The notes under the pieces are model-generated. The model searched no databases, was not told the DNA's origin, and was given only the letters and a program-made list of their open reading frames with translations. The position numbers and the translations under genes were made by a program. A stretch of 64,000 nucleotides of DNA from assembly GCA_023374025.1 (NCBI GenBank), contig SIJG01000005.1:3507966-3571965 (forward strand), read 5' to 3'. The DNA comes from Heterodera schachtii (Eukaryota; Nematoda; Chromadorea; Rhabditida; Heteroderidae). This document shows, piece after piece, positions 23,701 through 33,559 of this stretch (positions within the stretch are counted from its first letter, which is position 1; each line of letters opens with the position of its first letter).

Positions 23701-24385
23701 TAATAAAATTCATTAAAAATTAGAAAAACTTTCCGGCGGCGCCTATCGGCATCGCCGTGGGACCCCTTTGTTCCCCGAAAAGTTTTTTTTGGAAAAAACA
23801 CGCCGCAAAAACCAATTTTGAAAAGCAGGTCGTCGTCAAATTCGGTGTTAAGATACCGGACAACTTGGATACACTCTTACTGGCGCTAATGAACGAGTTT
23901 GAATTAGATTATTAAAGTGAAAAGAAAATTTACGAGTATTTAAAAAGAAAAATTGGGGTTTTTGTTAAAAAAATTGTTCATCACTACCCGATCGGGTCCC
24001 CGACCCCCGACAATTCAGCTCCCCCACCCCCGACCCGACCCCCGACATGTGCCCCCATGGTCCCCGGCCCCCGACATTTTGCCTCCCGAAGGGTCGGGGA
24101 GCAATCCTAATTTTTACCATCAAAACATTGCTGTCTTCCCGAGGGATGTCTGGACAGTGCCGGGGGATGCTCAGCAGAATTGACCCGGTTTTTTGAGGGA
24201 TTTCGTCTTTTTTTCGGTGTGCTGTTGGCCCTTCGCATTTGCGCCGGCGGCGGTGCCGATGCGCGTCGATGGGGCACACTTTTCGAACGCTCAATTTTGG
24301 ACGGTTTGGAGCCGCAAAGGCCGCCAAATGAATGGCCAAAAAGAAATGAAGCGACAAAAAAGAGCAAAACGTCGCGCAATAACAT
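20746..24385 (-). CDS. Secreted Ser/Arg-rich protein, paralogue 2 (intact)
   Basis: Four exons: 24385-24118, 22811-22590, 21718-21560 and 20912-20746 (TAG), every junction phase 1, 271 residues. Order of parts: signal peptide (LLFFVASFLFGHSFGG), mature start GLCGSKPSKIE, RSKSVP (RSxSxP), RRASAP and RRANSTP (both RxxSxP), then a basic KKRR. Exon 2 contains SSSSLGRQRSFKGRKSD and NLWEEYDAGR. Exon 3 contains NRSQKRKSLKK and YGSDSSYRTSY. Exon 4 contains GTPTSS repeats, a basic helix and C-terminal MDQLWQFYD. No Cys pairs apart from two single Cys in exon 1, so it is probably disordered. Predicted secreted; role unknown, effector-like. Best reference for the three paralogues. Intron 2 contains element F3, directly at the donor. 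Confidence 0.75.
20935..21420. repeat. AT-rich word cluster (ATATGCACTAAAAA)
   Basis: The words tatgcactaaaa, aatgccaaatatgcc and tatgctctaaaa recur about fifteen times with variable spacers inside intron 3 of paralogue 2. It belongs to a class seen at 18960, 25730, 30055, 45740, 48480, 49830, 52190, 53080 and 63690. Confidence 0.6.
22331..22580. mobile_element. Foldback element F3, arms of TTCGTACAATNG words
   Basis: Left end GGGTCATGGCGTTTCGTACA. The left arm has four ttcgtaca words; the right arm has three inverted tgtacgaac words and ends TTGACGCG. The core is built of aagcttaggctt words. Flanking CCTGTATG (22323-22330) and CCTGTATA (22581-22588) agree at 7 of 8 bases. The right flank is the splice-donor region of paralogue 2 exon 2, so the element inserted inside the first intron bases. 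Confidence 0.75.
22600..23460. other. Exon 2 and AT-rich start of intron 1 of paralogue 2
   Basis: Left of 22811 this is the coding exon; beyond it is plain AT-rich intron with TATA-type microsatellites near 23065. No further feature. Confidence 0.5.
23465..24105. repeat. GC-rich CCCCGACCCCCGACAT minisatellite, two blocks
   Basis: Blocks at 23465-23600 and 23985-24105 repeat cccccgacatttt, cccgaccc and ggtccccggcccccga. A hairpin with cggcggcgcctatcggc lies between them (23735). The second block ends just inside the donor of exon 1. The same word appears in the minus gene at 57420. Confidence 0.65.
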
Positions 24386-25720
24386 CAATTCTTAATTGTG
24401 TTAATTGGTCTTTGAAAATCTGGGACAGATTTTAATTTTAAGAATTTTTTGGATTTGAAAACTAGGAAATTTCAAAATTCTAATTGAAAAATTAAAACTT
24501 CGTTCTAAATAAATTTTCAATTTGGATCATTCAAGGAATTAATTTTGTTATTTATGCTGTTGTTTTAATTTTAATAAAATAAAATAATGAAAATATTCCT
24601 AGGCTTTTAAAAATAAAATAATATAAAAAATTATGAATTGTATTAGCTGTAAGTAAGTAGTAATAATAATTTTTTTCATGAAATATTTAAATATATGCAA
24701 TATTCTATAAATAAATAATGTACATCATTGCAATAAAATTTTTTGCTCTGCAAATTGATTGTGAATAATGGATTTTCTTTTCCGATTGTTAATTTTTTAA
24801 ATTTTTTTTCACGATTGATTTATTGCAGAGAAAATGAATGGTATAATTGAATTATATATAATTTATACAATATATACAAAATTGGCGTGCTGGGATATTT
24901 GCTAAATCCGCCATCAGAAAATTATAGTTGGTCCCGGGAACAAAGTTGTCGTAATGATGCGTGGATAAGATTTTCTGTGACTTTCAGCTTTTTACAAACT
25001 CTATCCCCGATCCAGCCAAGTTTTCGATCTTGAACTTTTTTTTGTCAAACAAATCCAACAATCTTTGTATCATTCGAAAGGAAAGCTCTTTACATATTCA
25101 TTAGCCTTACTAAAAGCAAAAAGATTTTCAAGCCTGTAAAAAATTCATTAAGAAAAAACTTCAAAAATTCGACTTTTCGCAATTTTCAATTAGAACAAAA
25201 TAAAACTTAAAAGTTGAATTGATATTTTCTCAGTTGATTTTGTCATAATTTTATTTTCTCTACGATTTTTTATCTGAACATCTGGAGCACGAAAAAAATC
25301 GGACGGAAATTGGAATTATCGGCACAAAACGATGTGAAATTCCGTTCCACCCCGGCATGGTTTAGGAAGGAAGGAAACATAAAAAATTTGTATTGTCTCT
25401 TACTGTCTGTCTCTCCATGTAAAAAATGCCGAATTCTAAACTAAAAATATTTTATGATAAAAAATACTAATAAATATTTTGTGTCTTTCTTAGAATGTTG
25501 AGGGTTTTTGGGTGTTTGTCAAAAAACCTAAAAAATTTATATTTTAGGCCCCCTGGTGACCCATTTCTTACAAAATTTTGTATTGGAATAAATTTCTATT
25601 AGGAAAAATGTTGGTTCTTTGACAGCCAAAAGAGACTTCCGAAAAATTCAGTTGGGAAACTGAATGCTAATTAAAAAAAAGATATCAATTAACCATTAAT
25701 ATTCATTATACATTTTTATG
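24386..25720. other. Upstream region of paralogue 2
   Basis: 24420-24910 resembles the 5' flank of paralogue 1 (11480-12000). 24990-25170 carries the ccaacaatctttgtatcatt and attcattagccttactaa phrases common to the palindromic MITE family. No exon found. Confidence 0.5.
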
Positions 25721-25724
25721 CTAA

Positions 25725-26290
25725 TTAGCAGGGAATGGATTTATATGTTTTTACATTTTTTTTTTCACATTTGCTATCGCATGAAAGCTCAAAAATAGCA
25801 TTTTTACTTGTTTTCCTTTCAATCAGAGCGAGATTTAGCACATAAAAAAATGCTTTTGGCGAATAAAAACATATTTTGAGAGTTGACCGTTTTTGACACA
25901 TATTTTGGCGATTTTTGATAAAATTTGGATTTTTACAAAAGTTCCTTTTTTGGTAATCAAATTCTTGGCAAAATGTACTTTTTATTTTTATTTTTAGTAT
26001 TTTTTTTTGACCTTTTTCATTACTTTTTTCACTTTTAAAGCAAAATTTGAAATTTAGCGGAAAAAATTCCGAAAAATAAGAAAAGTAAGTCTTTGAAAGC
26101 AAGAAAAAATTTACGCCGAAAAGCATTAAAATGCTTTTGATTAGCATTGTGCTATCGAAATGGATTAAAAAATAGACTTTTTTGAGAAATTCATATTTTA
26201 TTAAACAATTTCTCTTTATTTTTTGCACATATTTTGGCCTTTTTAGCACATATAAATCCGTTCTATGCTAATCAGCAACAAATTTACATA
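25725..26290. repeat. AT-rich dispersed repeat
   Basis: Framed by tgctaattagcagggaatgg and tgctaatcagcaacaaattt, with recurring acatattttgg words. The long minus ORF across it has Lys/Phe/Asn composition typical of AT-rich repeats, and the frame is not supported by splice signals. Confidence 0.5.
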
Positions 26291-26318
26291 ATTCCTTGCA
26301 TTGTTTTTTTTCCAATTT

Positions 26319-26777
26319 TCAGTTTTCACTTATCATTTGCATATTTTCTATGCTTGCAGCCAAATCAGCAGCATAATTCAAATTTTGAATTTGATTAATC
26401 AAAAAATTCATTTGATTGGCTTTTATTTCGTCGCTCAAATTTTGACCGTTTGAAAGAGTGTCTGAAATTTGGTTCTTCAATTCCTCGACGATTGGATGAC
26501 TTTTCACTCCATCCGGCCCAATTTCGAACAATTTTTGCTCAGCCGACAGATTAATCACATTCACAAATTCTGCTTCCGAAGCAATTCGCTTTAATTCGGC
26601 TTCACGTGATTTCACAAATTCTTCAGTCTTTTTAATTGCTATTTTTGCTTGATTTCTTTTAAATTCGTCATTTTCCGTTTGTCCATTCGCTAATTCGAAT
26701 AAAAATGCCAAAGAGTCCAAATAAAAAAATGGTGCTGAAGACTGGACAGGTCCATCAAATATTGGTTGAAAATATGG
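26319..26777 (-). CDS. Terminal exon of unknown helical protein
   Basis: After acceptor TTGACTTTTAG at 26778 the frame opens in phase 0 with PYFQPIFDGPVQSSAPFFYL. It continues through a Glu/Lys/Asn-rich helical region (FVKSREAELKRIASEAEFV, EELKNQISDTLSNGQNL) to IENMQMISEN and a stop, 152 residues. Heptad-like spacing of Leu/Ile suggests a coiled coil. No upstream exon with a start or signal peptide was recognised up to 27.2 kb. No family recognised. Confidence 0.5.
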   Translation of the reverse strand, partial: PYFQPIFDGPVQSSAPFFYLDSLAFLFELANGQTENDEFKRNQAKIAIKKTEEFVKSREAELKRIASEAEFVNVINLSAEQKLFEIGPDGVKSHPIVEELKNQISDTLSNGQNLSDEIKANQMNFLINQIQNLNYAADLAASIENMQMISEN

Positions 26778-27228
26778 CTAAAAGTCAAAAATTTATGAGC
26801 TTCAAAAAGATAGAAACATTTTTTCCTGCTAAAATTTTTCAATATTTTTTTAAGAATTTTGTAGACAAAAGAGAATGTTTAGTGCTGTCAAAAGATTAAA
26901 TTATAAACTAAAAACCTTTTTGCATGATTTAGTTTAATTTTCCATACTTAGAATTTGTGATCTATGAAACTCAATTATTAAATTTCTCCCGACAGGCCAA
27001 TTTTTGAAATAGCTTTAAAATAATTGTATATTATTGGATAAAATGCCAAAAAAATGAATACATATTGGGGCCAAGAGCAAAAATAAATTAAAAATTTTCG
27101 TTTTTTTTTTGTGTAATATTAGATTTAAGTTTGTGAAATTCTGCCTGAAAAAATAAACTTCAAATTTTAATTAATAAAAGATTTATCATGAAAGCTCTGA
27201 ATCTTGTCAGCGCGCCTAATGATCTAAT

Positions 27229-27821
27229 GGTTATTCGATTCCTAAAAAGTGCAAAAATCAAAAATCTGCTTTTTCCTATAATTTTTTTAAATTTTTTAAA
27301 ATTAAAAAGATATTAAAATTTAATTAAATTGATGCTTAATACACATTCTTCTAAAACATTTTTTGGGTCTCTAATAAAAATAATTAAAATTTACCTAAGT
27401 TAAGTTAGGTCATTAACCAGATTACTTTGAACTTTTTAAATATTTTAAAGTTTAGGTGGCGCCTATTTACAAAATAAAGCCTAATCATAGGCCTAGGCAC
27501 AAGCATTTAGCTTGAGTTGAAGCGGATACATTACTATTTAAAAATTTCCATTTTTCTTTAATTTAGTACATTTTTTAATTCTAGTCCATTTGAAATGAAC
27601 TTTAAAATATTTAAATAGTTCAAAGTAATCTGTTAATGATCTTATTTAATTTAGGTAAATTTTAATTAATTTTATTAGAGACCCAAAAAAGTTTTAAAAG
27701 AAAATGTATTTAAGCATCAATTTAATTAAAGTTTAGTATATTTATAATTAAAAAAATTGTTAAAAAATCATAGGAAAAAGCAGATTTTTGATTTTTGCAC
27801 TTTTTTCGGAATCGATCAACC
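27229..27821. mobile_element. Palindromic MITE with shared AAGCCTAA core
   Basis: Left arm GGTTATTCGATTCCTAAAAA then gtgcaaaaatcaaaaatctg and ctttttcctat. The right arm is the inverse, ending cggaatcgatcaacc. Arms run about 200 bp each, including the gagacccaaaaaa and caaagtaatctg blocks. The core at 27455-27530 (acaaaataaagcctaatc, ggcacaagc) is the same as in F3 and F6. Its right end forms the 3' codons of the RING gene. Confidence 0.7.
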
Positions 27822-28166
27822 ACGGAAATAGTGAATAAAATTGTACCATTGTTACTTTAAATGAGTTTCTATTGCAAATTGGGCATCGTATTTGTTTTTG
27901 GGATACAATCCTAAAAGAATAGTTGTTTATTTGTATATTTCAATTCGTTTTTGTTACCAATTAGTTACGCATTCCTTGTGAAACACATGCTAAAGCATCA
28001 AATTTGATTAATTGTTTAATTAACGCATTATTAATTAATTAATTAATCAATAATTTAATTAATTAGCCTGATAATCCTCATGCAATTTCATTGTTAATTG
28101 GTCATCTTCAAATGATTCATAACAAATTGGACATTCTTTCGGCTCATTTTCTTCTCTGTCCTCCAT
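27760..28166 (-). CDS. Small RING-H2-like protein
   Basis: Three exons: 28166-28068, 27989-27958 (32 nt) and 27910-27760 (TAA), 93 residues. Exon 1 starts MEDREENEPKECPICYESFE, the first Cys pair. Exon 2 gives HVFHKECVTNW and exon 3 gives IVSQKQIRCPICNRN. The spacing fits a RING-H2 finger (CxxC...HxxHxxC...CxxC). RING fingers commonly act as E3 ubiquitin ligases. Two oddities: exon 1 must use a GC donor (CAG before GCTAAT), and the expected Cys two residues before HVFH is Tyr, so the third zinc ligand is missing in this model. The last 20 or so codons come from the adjoining MITE. Confidence is good for the RING, moderate for exact exons. Confidence 0.6.
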
Positions 28167-29295
28167 TTTTTCATTGTGATTTTTATTCTATATTGTAAAT
28201 GTGATTAACGCCCATTTTACTGTTTTTAATAATATATTTATATGGGTTTTATTAGATTAGAATTGGGTATAAATTATTTTTCATAAAACACAAAAAAAAA
28301 AATCTTTTTTATTTTTTCTACCAAAAATAAATTGAAAAAAACCAAATTATTTTGAAAGTTTAGAATACATTAATTAATTAAAATTATTTTCAACTATGTT
28401 TTTATTTTAGAATCTTGAAAAAAATGGATTTTATGTCTCCGTTATCTTATTTCAAATATTTTTCTGTCGAATTATCTTATTGATGAATAATTTGTGTAAT
28501 ATGAATAAATGTACCTTCTCAAAAGAATAAATTTGCAGCCTAAAGGCAAGAATGTTGTGTTTGAAAAGCGCATTTGGATTAATTGGAATTTTCAATTGGT
28601 ATTCATTGAACTGAAAATAGCTGATAATTAGGGAACAGATTTTTTCTGCTAAATTCATATGGCCTATTACTAGAGGTGCGCCGTGACTGAAAAAACCCGT
28701 GAACCGTGAATTGGCACCTTGACCGTGAATTTTTTTAAGTTTAATTTTTATTTGTCGGTGAATTTTTTTGCATTTTAGACCGTCTTTTTTTGTAGTATGA
28801 TTTTCCAAAAAAATTTTGGAAAAAGGTGGACCAGGGGCGTCGATAGACGCTGCCGCAAAAAAATTTTGAAAATTGGAATGAAATTTTCGCACAGATTTTG
28901 TCCAAAAATGGCCAAATTTTGCGAATTTGAGCCAATTTTTAATGAAAAAATAACTTTTGGTGCCTGTTGGCGGTTCCGAAAACTTGAGTGTAATTTGTTA
29001 TCAGATTTTGTCAGTAAAATGAGCCTGCAATTTTAATCGATTTAAAAGGGCAAAAAACGATGAAAAAATTGCAAATTTTACACCCAAAAAAAGTTTTAAC
29101 ATGATTTTAAGCTTCTACTTAACATGTGCTTTTTTATGCTTTTTAGGTTTGGGTGCCCAATGCCGGCAAGTGATTTAAGTGCTTTTTGGTGTCCTTTTCT
29201 GGATTTTGTAATTTCTTTTTTTTAAATAAAAAATACCACAAAAAGCACCCAGCCAAAAAGTCCGCTCCCTAATGATAATGAAAAATGAATATATA
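28167..29295. other. AT-rich intergenic DNA with short repeats
   Basis: 28680-28730 repeats gtgaaccgtgaat words. 28830-28860 carries ggcgtcgatagacgctgccg of the dispersed hairpin motif, and a second block (ggtgcctgttggcgg) follows. The long minus ORF 28452-28892 is open by chance across these. Confidence 0.45.
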
Positions 29296-29982
29296 TCATC
29301 TATTACTTAATTCAAAATTCAAATTTATTACTTTTACTTTCTTTTCTAAGCTGGAGGATGCTTCTTCGTCGTTGATTTTTATAAGTTGAGCATAGCCCAA
29401 AAAATTATATGTCAAAACATTGGACATATTTTGTAGATTTATATGCATTTTGGCATACAATAAGGCATGGTAATTAGCCAAATCATTTTTCTTGTCCACC
29501 AAAATTGTGCGGTTAAAATAAAGTTCGGGTGGGTCAATTTTGCCTAAATTGACGGTGTACACCTTTGCCATGTTTGGCCTGTACAATTTGAATCGAATTC
29601 TTCGGACCATTGTTCGAATGTCTTCATCATCCGGTGGATTTTCATTATTTTCATCTGCCGACGGTTGGTACTCATTTTCCATTGGTTTCACATAAATTGC
29701 AAATGTGAGTGAAAGTTCCTCCACTTTGGCTTCGTCCTCTGGCTCAATTAAAATGCCAAAGCATTCGCCATTTTGAATATTTTGTAGCAAATTTTTCAGT
29801 TCTTTAATTTGATTGTTTATACTAAATTCTTCGAATGCAATTTTGGTTTGACGTTCCGCCACTGTTTTCTCATATTTGACACATATTTTCTGTTCTTTTG
29901 TCTCACAACAGTGGGAAAAGACAATTAGGAGAATGGAAAATAGAAAAGTAATATTAATACGGTAATAATAATTACTTCCCAT
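29296..29982 (-). CDS. Single-exon secreted protein of unknown family
   Basis: A 228-residue ORF without introns starts MGSNYYYRINITFLFSILL, a signal peptide ending near SHCCETKEQ. It continues with a Lys/Glu helical region (VKYEKTVAERQTKIAFEEF), an acidic low-complexity block (QPSADENNENPPDDEDI) and a mixed C-terminal half with MVRRIRFKLYRPNMAKVYTV and YFNRTILVDKKNDLANYHAL. N-glycosylation sequons include NRT and NMS. There is no second membrane segment, so it is probably exported. No known domain recognised. One of the clearest coding frames in the window because composition is mixed along its whole length. Confidence 0.75.
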   Translation of the reverse strand: MGSNYYYRINITFLFSILLIVFSHCCETKEQKICVKYEKTVAERQTKIAFEEFSINNQIKELKNLLQNIQNGECFGILIEPEDEAKVEELSLTFAIYVKPMENEYQPSADENNENPPDDEDIRTMVRRIRFKLYRPNMAKVYTVNLGKIDPPELYFNRTILVDKKNDLANYHALLYAKMHINLQNMSNVLTYNFLGYAQLIKINDEEASSSLEKKVKVINLNFELSNR

Positions 29983-31338
29983 CTTTATTCAATTAATAAA
30001 TTTTTAGGTTGTTTTTTTTAAATTAATATTTTTACATTAATTTTAATCAGGGATTGAATTTATATATGCTAAAAATCCTCAAAATATATGATAAAAAATC
30101 ATCAAAACATATATTAAAAACCAAAAAAGTGCACAAATACATGCTAAAAACTGGTGCAAAAATGCCAAAAATTTTGTTCAAAACAGGCAATTTTTCTCAA
30201 ATAATTAATTATCTATATAATTAATCCTCCTGCTTATGGTCATAAAATTTCAAAATGCAAAAATGAAAAGTGAATTGTTAGATGCTTTATTTTATGAACA
30301 AGCTTTATATTATTTATAATGTTGGCAAATAAAACAACTTAAATGAATTTATTGAATTAATTAAAAATAATATTGACAATTTTTTAGGAAATGACAGAGC
30401 ATCGCTTAAAATCATTATTTTCATATTATTTAATAAATATTTCCGCTTTTTGCTGCTTCTTTGGTTTGCTAAGCGGAAGTGTATTCTCAACTTTTTACAT
30501 GACATTTGCGCCTATTTGCTTAAAATCGATTTTCTAATTTAAAATAACATAAATAATTTAATTATTTAAATAAATAAATCAAAATTATTAAAAAAATCCT
30601 TTAACAAAATAAGAATGAATCTGTCCAATTCAACATTAATTCAATCGACGCCGGTGTCAAACTTTTAACTGATATGATCGGTATGGTTTTGATGGTCAAA
30701 ATGCAAAATGAATGAGAGAATGGGAACAAATTGGCAAAATACAATTAGTGAATTAATGATTATGGGATTACAGTGTTTTTGTGTCCTAATCAGCAAAGCC
30801 CTTGCGCGACCCGGGGTCACTTCGGGATTTTTCCGGGTCTTAATCTTGCCTTTTTCAAGTAAAACCCTGACAAAATTTAAATAGATGGAAGCCGTCAAAT
30901 ACTTTCTAATGTTACAATATGGATGTAAATTATAAATCCCTATTTTTTCTTAATCCAAGGAAGCATTGAAAATCTTAAATGAAAATCCAATTTTTAAATC
31001 AGATTTGAAAAGAAATTTACTATTTTAAATATTGTTTTTTTAAATTTTTGAGCCATTGCTTATGTCCACATAATTTTACAGCCTATAGTTAATATCAAAA
31101 TATAAAGTTGGCAAAAAAATTAGTTCCTTTGCAGGGAGGAAAACAATTTTGGAATGGATTTGATAAGAATTTATCAAAACTGGTAATACTTTTTGTACAA
31201 TTTTATAAAAAACGGGTTTCATTTTGGAATTGCATAAAAAATTTTTGTTTTTTAAATATATCCTTAATTTTTGGCCCTCCCTATTTAAGGGATTTGGCAC
31301 AAAAATTGGAGCCCTGGGTATTGGTCGTAATTGTTTGA
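29983..31338. other. AT-rich intergenic DNA
   Basis: 30050-30160 is an AT-rich word cluster (tatgctaaaa, catatattaaaaacc). The ORFs near 30.3, 30.7 and 31.1-31.3 kb lack splice or start support. Nothing else recognised. Confidence 0.45.
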
Positions 31339-33535
31339 TCAGTTTTTGGCTTTACTTTTCTCTTTGTTGCCGTCTTTTTCGGCTTTTCCTTTTGCTTTTC
31401 CCTTTTTCTTCAGACTTCCGCCTTTTTCCAATTGCTTCTGCTTGTTGTCCGCCACCATTTTGTTCTTGCGCTTTGTATTCTGCTTGTTCCGCTGCTTCTC
31501 CTCCCAAAATTCAGGGTCATTTGCCAAAAGTTGTCCCAACGTTTGCTCCCCGTGCCGTTGGCGTTGTTTACCAAATTTCTGTTCATTAGTGGCATCATTA
31601 AAAGCTTCATGGTCAGGTTGTGCCAATGTTTGCTTCCCTTTCCGTTGTCGCGCCTTGTAAGATTGCTTATCATTAGCATGATCAATGGTGTCACGCGTCA
31701 AAAGTTGTCCCAACGTTGGCTGCCCGTGCCGTTCAATTCCTTTCAAATTTTTGGCATTCCGTTTTTCAACATTTTCTGGCAATCCGTTCAAACTTCGTTG
31801 TTTTATAAGTCCTTAAAAAATAAGTTTTATCAGCCTTTAGGCATTTATTTGGTTCTTCAAAATATGGTCCATTCCAGTGATGGCGATGGAACGGAATTCC
31901 ATTTCCGACATGTTTGGGGCCGGAATTCCGATTTCCAAAAAAAAATTTTGTACGTCGGAACTCCGACCTCCGAAATTTTTGATAAAAAGTCTGAATTTAC
32001 GGATTTTTTTTAAAATTTCTTTTCAAAATATTGCAAAAATGTTTAAATCGATGTAAAATGAAATGCAAAAAGATTTGATGAAAATCAGTTTAATAATTTT
32101 TCAAACAGATATAGAAATATAGCGAAAATATTTTTAAAATTAATTTACCTTTTACTTTGTTAAGAATTTAAAATTTAGTCTATTAAATTTATTTTGAAAA
32201 TTTTATTATATTTTTTATTTTTTCAAAATTCGACTTGCCGGCTGAAAAATTAGTCAACTTTTTTTAAGTTGGCAATTTTATTTTTCATATTTTATACATA
32301 GATAAATCCCAATTTTTCCAATTTTTCATGTGCCAATTTGACCTTATTTTTATTTACCATTTCGGCTCCCATTTCTTTCCAATCCATGCCCATTTTTGTT
32401 TCTGTTGGTCCTTTCACTGCAGCTTCTGTTTAAAATCTTTTCATCAGCATAATTATTCAGGTTTCGCGCTTTCTTCTGCCAAAAGTATTAAAAAATGCCA
32501 TAAATGGAAAATGACCATTTTTCACCCTCTAATACTTACAATTAGTGTAGGATTGTTGCTACACTATAACCTTTTTGGGCAAATAATGACTCAAACTCTC
32601 TAAAAACTGTTGAAGGATGTGCCAAAACCGTCGGTTTTGTTCCGCCTATAAATTTTCGTTGCATTTACCTGCTCATAAAGTTGTTCTCCCAGTTTTGCCT
32701 CTGCCTTCTGTGCCCGTCGTGGATCATCAGCAGGGGAATTGCTCCATTCAAATCCCTTTTCTTGTGACTGATGGAAGTAATTAATTGTTTCTGAATGTGT
32801 TAATTTGTTTTTGCCCATATTATTATGCCTTTTTTGGTCTCTAAATAATTTTGCTTTTGTCGTCTTCTTCATAAGTATGACTAATTGCCTATAATGTATG
32901 CTCCAAAACATTGGTGTCTGATTTTCAAGTAAGTCCTGAAATTCAAGGACAACTCAAACGAGTGCACGGCTGATTGTGAGCATTTCCGTTTGACAATCAC
33001 AAGCAGAGGTCGGAAAATGCAATTCTTGGATCCCGTTATAGGAATGAATTTTAACATTTCCAGACACGTTCTTATAACACCAGTACTGTAAAAATCCCGA
33101 AATCCCGTAATTATTAAAAGCTTGAACAGGGCCGCTACTGTTCAGACTCTAATTACTAGTTTAGATAAATCTATTTTCAGATGTTTAAATTATCATTATG
33201 ACTAAAAATTTCGGAAATCGAAATCCGAGTCCAAAACGTGGGCAATCAGAAACTGGCAATCCGACAAATCCCTGCCTTATACCTTGAACGTCCTGCTCAT
33301 TATATCTTGGCGTTGGTATCGACTGTATCGATGATGATGCCGACACCGAACGTGTCACAGTTTTGCTGCGAGCGCTGGCGCGCCGTTGTTGCTGCGTTTG
33401 GTGCAGATTCGGTGCGCTTTGGCTTCTCTTCACTCCTTTGGACATGCAAATGCCGCCAAATGTGCCGTCAATGAGCAACAAAAATAATTGGGCAAGAAAA
33501 ATGGTAATGGCCAGAAAATTGCGTGCCATTTTCAT
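31339..33535 (-). CDS. Secreted Ser/Arg-rich protein with internal repeats (family member 4)
   Basis: Exons 33535-33283, 32880-32629 and 31811-31339 (TGA), all junctions phase 1, about 325 residues. Exon 1 encodes a signal peptide (NFLAITIFLAQLFLLLIDG) ending TFGGICMSKGVK, then RSQSAP (RSxSxP) and a Ser/Arg tract (RASARSKTVTRSVSASS). Exon 2 is Lys-rich and polar (SQEKGFEWSNSPADDPRRAQ). Exon 3 has three diverged repeats of about 27 residues around RHGQPTLGQLL, RKGKQTLAQPD and RHGEQTLGQLL, then EFWEEKQRN and a Lys/Gly tail (KKKGKAKGKAEKDGNKEKSK) that resembles a nuclear localisation signal. The exon 2 ends are the least certain; a donor at 32669 would break phase. Predicted secreted; the target is unknown. 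Confidence 0.65.
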
Positions 33536-33559
33536 GGTGTGTGTTAAGAAAAGATTATT

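Noticed and set aside
25725..26249. 174-codon minus ORF
   Set aside because: Falls in an AT-rich dispersed repeat; Lys/Phe/Asn bias is what AT-rich DNA gives by chance.
28452..28892. 146-codon minus ORF
   Set aside because: Crosses two unrelated repeat motifs and has no splice or start support.
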